Shown here: positions 8,674 to 17,198 of the stretch, one piece after another
Layout of the letters: each line of letters opens with the position of its first letter
Numbering within the stretch: the stretch's first letter is position 1
Source: Fimbriimonas ginsengisoli Gsoil 348
GTDB taxonomy: Bacteria > Armatimonadota > Fimbriimonadia > Fimbriimonadales > Fimbriimonadaceae
Length of the DNA stretch: 64,000 nucleotides
Direction of reading: 5' to 3'
NCBI RefSeq assembly: GCF_000724625.1
Contig: NZ_CP007139.1
Location: 4,030,001-4,094,000, forward strand
Notes under the pieces: generated by a model
The model's database searches: none
What the model was told of the DNA's origin: nothing
Seen by the model: the letters and a program-made list of their open reading frames with translations, nothing else
Made by a program: the position numbers and the translations under genes

Positions 8674-9315
8674 TTAATCGCCGACTTCCGCCACTTCGGC
8701 GACGTCGGAGAAGTCCGGCGCATCGACCGGCTCATCGATCTCGATTGGCTTGGCGCTCGCGCGAGTCGTTCGCTTCTTGGGTCCGACTCCCATCTCGATG
8801 CCGACCGCGCCTTCGGTGAAGCTAGCCTTGATCTTGATGCGGCGGCTGACCTCGCCGTTGGAGATGGTGTTCCAGTTCGCACGGTCCAGGGCCCACTGCC
8901 AACCGATGTCGGTCGGGCTGTAGGAGAACTCGACCCCTTCCTGAAGGATGTCGCTGAGGACCGCCTTGAGGTCGTCCCGGCTCTCGAGAAGGTTCTCGCC
9001 GGCGGTGAGGTTCGGCATCAAGCCGACGGTCACCGTGACCGGCTCCTCTTCGACGGTCGACTTCGCCGCCCGCTTAGGGGTGCTATGCTCGATCGCCTCG
9101 TTCACCATATTGATCTGGCTGACCATGGCGCGGGTAAGCCGCTCGTAGTCGTCCGGCCAAACATACTGCTCACCTTCGTACAGCGCGATGGCGTGGCGAC
9201 CGGTTAGCGAAAGCGCCGTCGCGATGAGCGCGGCGTCCGCCGGTGCCAGCTTGGAGTGGGTTTTCTTAATCTGGTCCAGTGCGCTCTCGAGCTTGGTGAG
9301 TTGAATCGTGATCAA
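8674..9315 (-). CDS. Hypothetical protein with acidic tail
   Basis: 213 residues from TTG 9315, with AGGAG about 10 nt upstream on the transcribed strand. It starts MITIQLTKLESALDQIKKTHSKLAP, continues with a mostly helical first half and a short basic linker (residues 80-90), then a beta-rich stretch and an Asp/Glu-rich end. No membrane segment, signal peptide or known motif. It is immediately upstream of the GT4 gene, and back to back with the BMP-family lipoprotein gene. Function unknown. Confidence 0.65.
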   Translation of the reverse strand: MITIQLTKLESALDQIKKTHSKLAPADAALIATALSLTGRHAIALYEGEQYVWPDDYERLTRAMVSQINMVNEAIEHSTPKRAAKSTVEEEPVTVTVGLMPNLTAGENLLESRDDLKAVLSDILQEGVEFSYSPTDIGWQWALDRANWNTISNGEVSRRIKIKASFTEGAVGIEMGVGPKKRTTRASAKPIEIDEPVDAPDFSDVAEVAEVGD

Positions 9316-9412
9316 ATCTTGCGGTCTCCTAGGGTGGGGGGCAGGGGCGCGCTAAGTCCTTGACAGACCGTGCGCCATAATCGCACAGTTTACCTCTTAG
9401 GAGACTTCCAAC

Positions 9413-10474
9413 TTGAAGATCGGACATATCGGCATTCTGGCGACGGCACTATTCCTTTTCGGCTGCGGCGACACCGGCAGCAAGACTCAAGACACGACCA
9501 CCGGCGGTACCACGGGCGCCACTACATCGGCGGGTGAGAAGCTCAAGGTCGGCGTAGTCTTCGACAGCGGCGGACGAGGCGACAAGTCGTTTAACGACAG
9601 CGCCTACGCCGGCATCGAACGCTCTCAGAAAGAGCTCGGGATCGAAGAGAGCCATATCGACACGAAGAACGCCAAGGATTACGAGACGAATCTTGGAGCC
9701 CTCGCCGATCAAGGTTGCAAGCTGATCTTTGCGGTTGGCATCACCCAGGCCGACGCCCTCAAGGCCGTCGCTCCGAAGTACCCGGATGTGAAGTTCGCAC
9801 TGATCGACGGCGACGTCAAAGCCGACAACGTCCGCTGCCTAACTTTTGCCGAAGAGCAGGGAAGCTTCCTCGCCGGCTACGCGGCCGGACTGGCCACCAA
9901 AACGAACAAGCTCGGCTTTGTCGGTGGAATGAAGTTCCCGCTCATCAAGAAATTCGAAGTCGGATACATCGCGGGCGCCAAGACCGCCAACCCGCAGGTC
10001 GAAGTGTTGCCTGCCCGATACACGAATAGCTGGGACGACGTCGGACTTGGCAAAGCCGCCGCCAAGGTCCTGTTCGATGGCGGCGCCGACATCGTTTACC
10101 ACGCCGCCGGCCGATGCGGACTAGGCGTTCTCGGCGCTGCCAAAGATGCCGATAAGCTCGCCATCGGCGTCGACGGAAACCAGGACGACGTCCAGCCGGG
10201 CCACGTCCTCACCTCGATGATCAAACGTGTCGACACCGCCGTTTACGACACGGTGAAAGAAGTCGAAGCCGGCAAGTTCACCCCCGGCGCCAAGCGCTAC
10301 GATCTCGCCGCCGGCGGCGTCGGCCTCACCGACTTCAAATACACCAAAGCCCGAATCGGCGAAGCCAACCTCAAAAAGATCGACCAAGTCTCCAAGATGA
10401 TCGTAAACGGCGAAATCAAAGTCCCCGCCACCGAGGAAGAGCTGGCGACGTTCAAGCCCCCAACGATCAAGTAG
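9413..10474 (+). CDS. BMP-family substrate-binding lipoprotein
   Basis: 353 residues from TTG 9413; AGGAG at 9399-9403 gives a 9-nt spacing that fixes this start. The signal MKIGHIGILATALFLFGCGD ends in a lipobox (LFGC), so Cys17 would be lipidated. A Thr/Gly linker leads into LKVGVVFDSGGRGDKSFNDSAYAG, the signature of the BMP/PnrA/TmpC family, then KFALIDG, EEQGSFLAGYAA and the conserved DVVYHAAG-like strand. Family members bind purine nucleosides or related ligands for an ABC importer. No ATPase or permease genes are adjacent, so here it is an orphan, or its partners lie elsewhere. A strong hairpin follows it. Confidence 0.88.
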   Translation: MKIGHIGILATALFLFGCGDTGSKTQDTTTGGTTGATTSAGEKLKVGVVFDSGGRGDKSFNDSAYAGIERSQKELGIEESHIDTKNAKDYETNLGALADQGCKLIFAVGITQADALKAVAPKYPDVKFALIDGDVKADNVRCLTFAEEQGSFLAGYAAGLATKTNKLGFVGGMKFPLIKKFEVGYIAGAKTANPQVEVLPARYTNSWDDVGLGKAAAKVLFDGGADIVYHAAGRCGLGVLGAAKDADKLAIGVDGNQDDVQPGHVLTSMIKRVDTAVYDTVKEVEAGKFTPGAKRYDLAAGGVGLTDFKYTKARIGEANLKKIDQVSKMIVNGEIKVPATEEELATFKPPTIK

Positions 10475-10515
10475 CTTCCGAAAGCCCCTTCTCCCTTCTC
10501 GGGATAAGGTAGTTG

Positions 10516-10560
10516 CCCGCCATCATCTCCTGCATGGGTAGGAGATGATGGCGGGATCTT
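10516..10560 (+). terminator. Hairpin terminator after the BMP lipoprotein gene
   Basis: CCCGCCATCATCTCCT (10516-10531) pairs perfectly with 10540-10555 across an 8-nt loop. Only a short T stretch (ATCTTTG) follows, so strength is uncertain. The stem is symmetrical and may also stop leftward transcription of the tRNA. Confidence 0.6.
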
Positions 10561-10635
10561 TGCGCTCCACCAAGCATAAATACGGGATTGGAACTCCGAA
10601 TTCGGTAAACCCTCGTAAGCTGACTTTAAGAGGGA

Positions 10636-10711
10636 TGGTGGGCGGTGAGGGACTCGAACCCCCGACAGCCTCGGTGTAAACGAGGTGCTCTACCAACTGA
10701 GCTAACCGCCC
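10636..10711 (-). tRNA. tRNA-Val (UAC anticodon)
   Basis: The reverse strand folds into a full 76-nt cloverleaf: acceptor GGGCGGT/ACCGCCC, D-arm with AGCTCAGTTGGTAGAGC, anticodon stem CCTCG/CGAGG around the loop TTTACAC (anticodon TAC), T-arm with GGTTCGAGTC, and an encoded 3' CCA. It reads GUA codons. It stands alone between the BMP gene and the amidase gene. Confidence 0.97.
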
Positions 10712-10762
10712 GACACAGATTATGGACCGGTCTTTACAAAACCGAGCCCACCTGATTATGCG

Positions 10763-12406
10763 ATGAGGGATACACTGTACGCAACGCTGAGGATGAAGCG
10801 CTCTCCGATCGCCCTGCTGCCATGGATGGTATTAGCAACGGCGGCCTACGGTCAGACCCGTTCCGCCGACGTTCTGTACACCCATTTCGACGACATCCCG
10901 ACTCATGCCCTTCGAGTCGGCGATGAGGCGTTCGTGGCGGTCGACGACGTCAGCCGCTGGGGTTGGAAGACGACCGCGTGGGCGGATATGGTCGACGTCA
11001 AGGCCGAAGACAAGAAAGTCTCGGTTCCGTTTCGCGTCTTCAACGGCCGCCAGATGTTCCCTTTACGCGCAGCGGTTAAGAAACTCGGCGGCGAGAGCGA
11101 ATGGGTGGGCAATACCGACACGCTTTGGGTTTACGGGAAACTGAGCTCCATCAGCGTGAAAGAAGGGAAGCTTCATATCGAATCTTCGATCCGCTTTCAT
11201 CCCCGGACCACCATGCTTCTGAATCCTTCGCGCTTGGTCTTGGACCTCGAAGGGGTTCGGCTCGACCCGAAGACGGTGCTCGACTTGGATCCGACGGCGC
11301 GGGTAGTGCAGTACAAGCCGAACGTGGCCCGGCTTATCGTCGAGACGTCGGATTTCGTCGACCTCGACAAACTGAACGGCCCGGAGACGGCGGACCTGGA
11401 GCTCGAGTATGCGACGCCTAAGAAGACGCCTCCCGCGGAGCCGTCTCAAGAGGGCTCGCCGGCGACCGACGTGAAGACGCAGCCGCCCGCGACGCCACCC
11501 GTCATCAAACCGGCGGGAATCCTCGACGTACAAGTCGACTCGGAAACCGGCAGCGAACTTAAACTGCGGTTCGCGGTTCAGCCGCTCGGCGAGCCGGTGT
11601 TCCGCAAGCCGAGTCCCACTTCGCTTGAGGTCGTCTTGCCCGGCATCGCCGTGACGCTCCCGGCCGACTTCAAGGTTGCTAGTTCCAGCATCACCTCCAT
11701 CTCGGTTCGTTCAGCCCCCGAAGGAACGATCGTGACCCTTGGGTTGGCCCGCGCGATGGGTGCTCAGATTTACTTCAACGCGGAAGGGGTGTTCCTGCAG
11801 TTGTCGAAGCCGAACGTAGGAGATGGACGGCTGGCAGGCAAGCTGATCGTGGTGGATCCCGGACACGGGGGACACGATAACGGGGCCAATTCGGGGGGCG
11901 TGTTCGAGAAAAATCTCAACCTTTCGATCGGCAAGCTGATCGCGGCGGAGTTGGCGAAGGCCGGCGCCACCGTCATCATGACCCGGAAAACGGACGTCTT
12001 CATCCCGCTCAACACGCGAGCTCAGATCGCGGAACAGAACCACGCGGACCTGTTTATCTCTAACCACATCAACTCTACCGGCGGTTCGGGCAGCCAATCG
12101 GGCGGGATCACTTTCCACCACCTCGGCCGGCCCGTCTCTCGCCTCCTCGGCGAGTGCATTCAGGCGGAGCTTGCCAAGGTCGGTGGGATTCCGAACCTTG
12201 GCACCTGGAGCGACGGAAAGATCTACCGCAGCGGATTCGCGGTGCTACGCCAGACGAACATGCCGGGCGTGCTTCTGGAGCTGGGTTTCATCAACCATCC
12301 GCGCGATCGGAAGCGGCTCGTTTCGGAAGAATTTCAACGCGGCGTCGCAGCCGCCGTAGTACGTGGTATCAAGGTGTTTCTAGGCGATGCCAAAAAGAAC
12401 GACTAA
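10763..12406 (+). CDS. N-acetylmuramoyl-L-alanine amidase with AMIN domains
   Basis: Up to 547 residues. A signal peptide lies around KRSPIALLPWMVLATAAYGQ, so the ATG at 10793 is as likely a start as 10763; neither has a clear ribosome site. After the signal comes a stalk-like domain (residues 35-125), two AMIN-type beta domains (about 125-215 and 250-350) separated by a Pro-rich linker, and a C-terminal Amidase_3 domain from about 358. The zinc ligands and catalytic residue are visible: DPGHGG (His368), the Glu in FEKN (382), SNHIN and LLELGFI. Amidase_3 enzymes cut the amide between MurNAc and the stem peptide in the periplasm during cell separation. The next gene overlaps its end by 20 nt. 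Confidence 0.9.
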   Translation: MRDTLYATLRMKRSPIALLPWMVLATAAYGQTRSADVLYTHFDDIPTHALRVGDEAFVAVDDVSRWGWKTTAWADMVDVKAEDKKVSVPFRVFNGRQMFPLRAAVKKLGGESEWVGNTDTLWVYGKLSSISVKEGKLHIESSIRFHPRTTMLLNPSRLVLDLEGVRLDPKTVLDLDPTARVVQYKPNVARLIVETSDFVDLDKLNGPETADLELEYATPKKTPPAEPSQEGSPATDVKTQPPATPPVIKPAGILDVQVDSETGSELKLRFAVQPLGEPVFRKPSPTSLEVVLPGIAVTLPADFKVASSSITSISVRSAPEGTIVTLGLARAMGAQIYFNAEGVFLQLSKPNVGDGRLAGKLIVVDPGHGGHDNGANSGGVFEKNLNLSIGKLIAAELAKAGATVIMTRKTDVFIPLNTRAQIAEQNHADLFISNHINSTGGSGSQSGGITFHHLGRPVSRLLGECIQAELAKVGGIPNLGTWSDGKIYRSGFAVLRQTNMPGVLLELGFINHPRDRKRLVSEEFQRGVAAAVVRGIKVFLGDAKKND

Positions 12407-13046
12407 CTCTCCCTCCGGCCGAGCAGTCACAACAATTATGTTGGTCGCGGCTCTCGGTGTTATTGGTTTTGCCGCTTACGTGAAAATGGCCCCCGGGGCA
12501 AGTCACGTTCCGGAGCCGTTGCGGCGTCCGGCGATCGAGTCGCCCGTCGGCAACCTGCCTTCGTCGCCTCGTCGTCACAGCGCCGGTCCGGATGTGAAGG
12601 TGGATTCCCATACGGATCCGGACCTCAAGGTTCCGGCCGTTCAGGGAAACGACGTCAAGCTCGCCCACTCGGCTGGAAAGGTGCCGGACGGGGTCAAGCC
12701 GATGGTGTTTCTGGCCAACGCAACCTTGGAGTCTCTGAAGATTGAGAAGGCGAAGGCGTTGGGGGTCGAGATTAAAGATCGGAATGCGCTCGTCGACTTC
12801 AACCCCGAGCTTGAGAAGGGATATGGAAGCACGGAAGAGGGGCAGCTCATCAAAGCGCTTCAGATGGCGCTCGGGCAGTTCCCGGACATCGACACGTTCC
12901 AGATCGTGATCGACGGGAAGACGATCGACTCCCTGGGTCAGATCGATCTTTCGGAGCCGATCAGCGTGATTCGGCCGGACGGGACGGAGGCGAAGCCGCC
13001 GTCGACCAAGCCCGACGAAGACCCAGCGTCACGAGCGCCAAACTAA
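12387..13046 (+). CDS. GerMN-domain membrane-anchored protein
   Basis: 219 residues with one N-terminal membrane helix (about 14-33), a disordered Pro/Ser-rich stretch, and a GerMN domain at about 105-195, recognisable by MVFLANATLESLKIEKAKA, ALVDFNPEL, STEEGQLIKALQMALGQFPDIDTFQIVIDGK. GerMN domains are known from GerM of spore formers and from many non-sporulating bacteria, commonly next to a cell wall amidase, as here. Overlap with the amidase gene indicates one operon and a shared role in peptidoglycan remodelling (inference). Its last 86 nt run through the 3' end of the convergent M50 gene. Confidence 0.8.
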   Translation: MPKRTTNSPSGRAVTTIMLVAALGVIGFAAYVKMAPGASHVPEPLRRPAIESPVGNLPSSPRRHSAGPDVKVDSHTDPDLKVPAVQGNDVKLAHSAGKVPDGVKPMVFLANATLESLKIEKAKALGVEIKDRNALVDFNPELEKGYGSTEEGQLIKALQMALGQFPDIDTFQIVIDGKTIDSLGQIDLSEPISVIRPDGTEAKPPSTKPDEDPASRAPN

Positions 13047-13677
13047 AGAGGCACCAGAGAACGGCCCACGCCATCGCGGGGATGTGGGTCTGATTCTCCA
13101 GGATTTTGGCATCGCTTACCCGCTCGGTAAGGGCGCTGATCTGTAGCAGCTCGTACAGAGAATGCACGGCATTCAGGCACTGCTGGATACCGATAAACTG
13201 CGCGACGAAAAGAATCGTAGGGCCCTTGGCGTAGCTGGAAGCATAGAACAGCGCCGCCACCCAGGCGAAGCCAGAAAGAATTCCCGCCAGATCGCCGCGT
13301 ACCCAAAGGATCATGACGAACGCCAAAACGACGGCGAGAGCGCGCAACGTCACCTTTGCCGATTTCTCGTTCCGGCCCACCTGCATGATGATGGCGCCGA
13401 TAATCGCGGCTCCGATGTAGCCGGCGGACGCGGCGAGAAACCAGTTGCCGCCGCTGATATTCGTCACCCCGCTGCCGTCGGCGTACACGTTGATCGTCGA
13501 TACGTGTCCGCCGGTAGCGGTGGCCACGAGGGCGTGCGACAGCTCATGGAAATGCGTGTTTAGATACTGGAGAGGGAGCATCAGAAGATGCAGCCCCGGC
13601 ACCGCCCAGAGCACGAGAGACGTGAGGGTCGCGGCGATGATCGCTACTTGGTGCGGCTTAAGCGGGTTCGATTTCAT
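12961..13677 (-). CDS. M50B-type membrane metalloprotease
   Basis: 238 residues from ATG 13677. HFHELSHALVA near residue 42 supplies the zinc motif HExxH inside a hydrophobic helix, as in M50 intramembrane proteases; about six membrane segments follow. The short length and lack of a PDZ domain place it with the M50B-like group rather than RseP. The third metal ligand (usually NxxPxxxLDG) is not obvious. It overlaps the PAP2 gene upstream by 20 nt and would be the last gene of a leftward operon. Its 3' end overlaps the convergent GerMN gene by 86 nt. Confidence 0.75.
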   Translation of the reverse strand: MKSNPLKPHQVAIIAATLTSLVLWAVPGLHLLMLPLQYLNTHFHELSHALVATATGGHVSTINVYADGSGVTNISGGNWFLAASAGYIGAAIIGAIIMQVGRNEKSAKVTLRALAVVLAFVMILWVRGDLAGILSGFAWVAALFYASSYAKGPTILFVAQFIGIQQCLNAVHSLYELLQISALTERVSDAKILENQTHIPAMAWAVLWCLFSLALVTLGLRRAWSTAASPPSRPAESR

Positions 13678-14266
13678 GGTCGAGCTTACGGGCAGCTTCT
13701 TCTTTCTGGCCGTCTTCCACTTCTAATACGGAACCGCGTTTCCTTTGGATTAACTCCCAGCCCTTTGTGACCAATAATCCTGCTACGACCCCGCAAGTCC
13801 AGCCCAATAGCACCTGGTATGGGTAGTGAACGCCGTTATAGACCCGTGACAGGCCGGTAATCAGCGCCACCAAAACCCAGGGGAAGCCCCACCAACCGAG
13901 GTGGTAGACGAAGACGAAGGCGACTACCGCCATATTCGCGCTGTGCGCGGAGGCGGTGCCGGCGCTGGCCGACCAACCTCCCCGGAGAACCATATCCGTG
14001 CCGGCGATCTCCTGAAATGGGCGGTGCATCGGCAGGCCGTGCTTGAAAAGATCGGTGAACCCGTTAGCGATGAGGAACCCGAGGAGAGCTTGCGCGCCCG
14101 CCCGCCTGGTTCTACCGGGCTTTGCGATGAGCGCGATCACCAACGCGCCCAGGACGAGTTTGACCCAGAGCAGGCTCGTGGCCTCGCTGAAGAACCGCAT
14201 GGTGGGCGCGAGCGACTCCGGCCAGCCGTTGATGGCGTGGAATAGCTGGCGGTTCAGGTCGGCCAT
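13658..14266 (-). CDS. PAP2-family membrane phosphatase
   Basis: 202 residues with about five membrane segments. The three acid-phosphatase motifs are present: KHGLPMHRPF (K-x6-RP), SASAHSAN-type motif 2 (here TASAHSANM in place of PSGH) and SRVYNGVHYPYQVLLG (SR-x5-H-x3-D-like, with Gln where Asp is usual). Family members dephosphorylate undecaprenyl-pyrophosphate or phosphatidate-type lipids at the membrane. Sitting directly downstream of murB, a role in undecaprenyl carrier recycling is plausible. The Asp-to-Gln change in motif 3 is worth noting, since that Asp normally supports the nucleophilic His. Confidence 0.82.
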   Translation of the reverse strand: MADLNRQLFHAINGWPESLAPTMRFFSEATSLLWVKLVLGALVIALIAKPGRTRRAGAQALLGFLIANGFTDLFKHGLPMHRPFQEIAGTDMVLRGGWSASAGTASAHSANMAVVAFVFVYHLGWWGFPWVLVALITGLSRVYNGVHYPYQVLLGWTCGVVAGLLVTKGWELIQRKRGSVLEVEDGQKEEAARKLDHEIEPA

Positions 14267-14275
14267 GATTTGAGT

Positions 14276-15229
14276 CTACTGTTGCGAATACCCGGACCAG
14301 TCGCCCAGATAAAGGACCTCTTCTTCCAGCGAGACCTGAAATCGGCGGTACACGGTTTCGCGGGTGAAGGCGGCTAGCCGGCGGATCTCGGTGGCCGACG
14401 CTCCTCCTACGTTGAGAACGAAGTTTGCGTGCCGCCGCCCGAGCATCGCCCCCCCCATTCGAAATCCCTTCAGCCCCGATGCCTCGATCAAATAACCGGC
14501 GGGGACAACGCCGGCCATTTTGAGCGGTCCCGGCAGGGTCTCCAGGCTCTCCGCGAGCTCGCGGTCGTTGACGTTCTTGAAGAAGCTGCCGGCGCTGGGG
14601 GACGGAGGCTGTTTGCCGATCCGCTGCCGCTGGTATTCGCGCGCTTCGTCGTAGATGCGCATTGGTTCGCCGACCGGCAGGCGCATGGAGACGCGCAAGA
14701 CGACGGCGGCTGGCGGATTGGGGCGACGCAGAACGCTGTCGCGGTAGGAAAACTGCATCCAGTCCGGCGATACCCACTGACGCTTCCCCTCGTGGACGAT
14801 CTCCAAACTCGTCAGGAACTCGGAGATGTTGCTGCGATAGGCGCCCGCGTTGCTGACCAGGGCCCCCCCGAGGGTTCCGGGGATGCCGACGGCGAACTCG
14901 AGCCCGTGGAGTCCGCATTGGGCGGTCTTCAGGAAGAGCTCTTGAAATCCGCACCCGGTGTCCGCAACGACTTCGCCGGTTCTGGCGATGCGGATGCGGC
15001 GGGCGAGGTTGAGAATGGTGAGGCCGGGGACGCCGGCATCGGAGGGGAGCACGTTGCTTCCCGATCCGAGGACCGTCGCCCGCTCTTGGCTGAGTTGAGC
15101 CTGTTCCGCCAGGGAAGCGAGCTGCTCGACGTCGTCCGCGATCGCGAACCGCTCGGCCGGACCGCCTGCCCGCAAGGTGGTGTAAGGGCGCAACGGAACA
15201 TTGAGGCGGATTTCTGCCGGATTAGCCAT
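14276..15229 (-). CDS. murB: MurB, UDP-N-acetylenolpyruvoylglucosamine reductase
   Basis: 317 residues from ATG 15229, with GGGAGG six nt upstream on its strand. The FAD-binding part carries TTLRAGGPAERF and LGSGSNVLPSDAGVPGL, then GLEFAVGIPGTLGGALVSNAGAY; the substrate domain has SPSAGSFFKN with the proton-donating Ser. This pattern fits the compact type II enzymes. MurB reduces the enolpyruvyl group to give UDP-MurNAc in the cytoplasm. It overlaps the end of tsaB by 8 nt and is followed by PAP2 and M50 genes, so all are likely co-transcribed leftwards. Other mur genes are not in the window. Confidence 0.94.
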   Translation of the reverse strand: MANPAEIRLNVPLRPYTTLRAGGPAERFAIADDVEQLASLAEQAQLSQERATVLGSGSNVLPSDAGVPGLTILNLARRIRIARTGEVVADTGCGFQELFLKTAQCGLHGLEFAVGIPGTLGGALVSNAGAYRSNISEFLTSLEIVHEGKRQWVSPDWMQFSYRDSVLRRPNPPAAVVLRVSMRLPVGEPMRIYDEAREYQRQRIGKQPPSPSAGSFFKNVNDRELAESLETLPGPLKMAGVVPAGYLIEASGLKGFRMGGAMLGRRHANFVLNVGGASATEIRRLAAFTRETVYRRFQVSLEEEVLYLGDWSGYSQQ

Positions 15230-15803
15230 TGGAACCTCCCGGACGAAGCCCGTAGGGAACTTTCGGGATGGAGATACTCGGCTCGATCAGATACTTGGGC
15301 GCGAAAAGGACGGCGTCCTCCCGCGGCAACCGGGTCAAGAGCGGGCCAAAGCGCGCGGCCAGGGGGAACACTTCGTGGTTAAGCCCTGGCCCGAAACCAA
15401 GGAACGGCTCCGCTGGCAAATCGGCCGTCCTAACTGGCGCCTCGCCGGGCCGGCGAACGAAGAACTCGCCGCGTTTGCTTGGAAGCACCACGATCCCCTG
15501 CGGATCGATGAGATCGAAGGCGTCGGCTCCCATTACCGGGCGCCCATAGATGAAGGCGAAGGTTTTGGCGAGGATTACCCCAACGCGGACGCCGGTGAAG
15601 CTCCCGGGACCCAAGTCGGCGGCAAAGGCGTCGGCGCGCTCGGGGCCGAATCCGAGCTCGCGACGCATTTCGGAGAGCAGATCGAGGCAGACGCCGCTTG
15701 CTTGATGGAGAGCCGGACGTTCCCCTTGCCACAGCACGTCGCCCGAGGGGGCGAACGCGGCTACGCTGGCAAGGGGGCTGGACGTGCTGAACGCGACGAT
15801 CAC
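15222..15803 (-). CDS. tsaB: TsaB, tRNA threonylcarbamoyladenosine complex subunit
   Basis: 193 residues if started at GTG 15803, whose GTGA overlaps the stop of the upstream gene; the frame is open further upstream but that part lies inside the neighbour and is not protein-like. It begins VIVAFSTSSPLASVA and contains DLGPGSFTGVRVGVILAKTFAF, the signature of the TsaB/YeaZ ASKHA-like fold. TsaB is the inactive partner that pairs with TsaD and TsaE to make t6A at position 37 of ANN-reading tRNAs. The length is a little short compared with about 230, with a reduced C-terminal half. Confidence 0.88.
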   Translation of the reverse strand: MIVAFSTSSPLASVAAFAPSGDVLWQGERPALHQASGVCLDLLSEMRRELGFGPERADAFAADLGPGSFTGVRVGVILAKTFAFIYGRPVMGADAFDLIDPQGIVVLPSKRGEFFVRRPGEAPVRTADLPAEPFLGFGPGLNHEVFPLAARFGPLLTRLPREDAVLFAPKYLIEPSISIPKVPYGLRPGGSNG

Positions 15804-16867
15804 GGCTGGACGGTTTCCAAGGCGATCTTGTCGAAAAGGTCCTTGATCAGGTTCTGGTCTCCTTTCAGAGCCGCCTTGGAGGTGATTCGGTAGCTTGCAA
15901 GAAGGTAGAAATCGCTCTGCTCGCCCGTGGCGTTGAAGGTGATGAGATCTCCATCTTTTCCGCGCCCGATTCGCCAAACCGTGGAGACGGAGCATCCCGC
16001 GGCGTTCGGCTTCGGCTCGGTATCCAGCCGCTTGACGCCGGCCTCAAAGTCGGGCAGTGTGACCGCCGCCTGCTTCAACAGGGCGGTTCCCGCTTTTTCG
16101 CTATCGAGAACGGAGCGCACTTCCACCGTAATCGGCGCGCTTAGCTTGGCGTGGTGCAGGGTTAGCTTTCCGTCGCTGATATCCGTGGCCGACCAGCCGT
16201 CGGGAATGCGGAGCGTTACCGACTTTGTCGAAACGGTAAGGGGAACCGCGACTTTCGGTTTCACGAGCTTGGCATTTCGCTTACCCGAGTCGATTACCTT
16301 CGCTTTGGGCGGAGCCGGCTGAATCTTCTTGGTGACGTCGAATTTGATGTTCTCGTCGTCTTCGACCGGCTGGGTGCCGTTCGTGGTGTGCAGGGTTTCC
16401 AGGGCGGTTTGGAACTCGTAACGCACCTTGTCGAAGTCGGCGGGCGGAGAGGTCAGCCGAACCAGCATCTTGAGGGGCGTGCGGGTGAAGTAAAGCCCGG
16501 TCAGCGTAGTCTTCGCGGTCCCCTTGTCGCTCCAATTGATCTGCGTGAACAGAATCGGCACCTGGATAACGTCTTGCTCCCATTGCCGGACGATTTCCCG
16601 GTGGAGGGTCTCATTCGTGCGAAGCTGGATGGTTTGCCAGATCTCTTTGCTCGAATGGAAAGGAGCTCGAATGATCTCCAATTCGGCAGGGGTCGAAGAC
16701 CCTTCGATCGGCAACGAGTATCGCGTCATGTCCTTCGTCTTCCGAACGAGGGACCAGCCCGGAGGAATATTGAACGCAAGTCCAAGATAGTCGTCGGTAT
16801 ACGTGGCGTTAGCGGCCGTTCCTTGCGGAGCGAGCGCGAACACGGCGGCGAGAAGTGGAATCATCAT
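15800..16867 (-). CDS. Secreted protein of unknown function
   Basis: 355 residues. The N terminus MMIPLLAAVFALAPQGTAANA looks like a cleavable signal peptide. Two similar halves follow, each starting with a 'dye...F.IPpGW' type phrase (YLGLAFNIPPGWSLVRKTKD and SVTLRIPDGWSATDISDGK), separated by a Lys/Pro-rich linker near residue 185-210; this is the look of a duplicated PsbP/DcrB-like beta-rich domain, which is inference. It is the first gene of the leftward group containing tsaB and murB. No enzyme motif is seen. Confidence 0.65.
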   Translation of the reverse strand: MMIPLLAAVFALAPQGTAANATYTDDYLGLAFNIPPGWSLVRKTKDMTRYSLPIEGSSTPAELEIIRAPFHSSKEIWQTIQLRTNETLHREIVRQWEQDVIQVPILFTQINWSDKGTAKTTLTGLYFTRTPLKMLVRLTSPPADFDKVRYEFQTALETLHTTNGTQPVEDDENIKFDVTKKIQPAPPKAKVIDSGKRNAKLVKPKVAVPLTVSTKSVTLRIPDGWSATDISDGKLTLHHAKLSAPITVEVRSVLDSEKAGTALLKQAAVTLPDFEAGVKRLDTEPKPNAAGCSVSTVWRIGRGKDGDLITFNATGEQSDFYLLASYRITSKAALKGDQNLIKDLFDKIALETVQP

Positions 16868-17000
16868 GTGCGGTCAAAGCTCCAGACGCGCCGGAAGAGT
16901 GCGACGCTTCGCTTAACAGTATTATGACGTTCCGCCAGATTCCGATCTTTCGAGATCGATGGTTAACTTAACCGCTTTTACGTCGGGGAGTTGTATAAAT

Positions 17001-17198
17001 ATGAGGATGCAGGTCCATCTCTCGGAGGAGATTGAGCGGTTCGTTCGGGACCAGGCCGCTACCGGCAAATTCGCGGACGAGTCAGCGATCGTCGAGGCAG
17101 CGCTTCGCCAAATGCGTGATCGCGCCCGCAAGATGGCGGAGGTCCAGCGAGCCATGCTCGAGGTGGATCTTATGGACCCGGTCGCCCCGAGAGGATGA
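17001..17198 (+). CDS. ParD-like ribbon-helix-helix protein
   Basis: 65 residues from ATG 17001, with GGGGAG ten nt upstream (16985-16990). It starts MRMQVHLSEEIERFVRDQAATGKFADESAIVEAALRQM, matching the ParD/CopG-type antitoxin N terminus: a beta strand that would pair in a dimer and contact DNA, then the two helices. No ParE-type toxin follows; instead its stop overlaps (ATGA) the start of a glycerate kinase gene. It may be an orphan antitoxin or a local repressor of its own operon. Confidence 0.78.
   Translation: MRMQVHLSEEIERFVRDQAATGKFADESAIVEAALRQMRDRARKMAEVQRAMLEVDLMDPVAPRG

Noticed and set aside
9360-9381. TTGACA followed by CATAAT before the BMP gene
   Set aside because: The spacer is only 10 nt, too short for a sigma-70 promoter.
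17001-17198. Complete ParDE toxin-antitoxin pair
   Set aside because: No ParE-like gene is found next to the RHH gene on either side.
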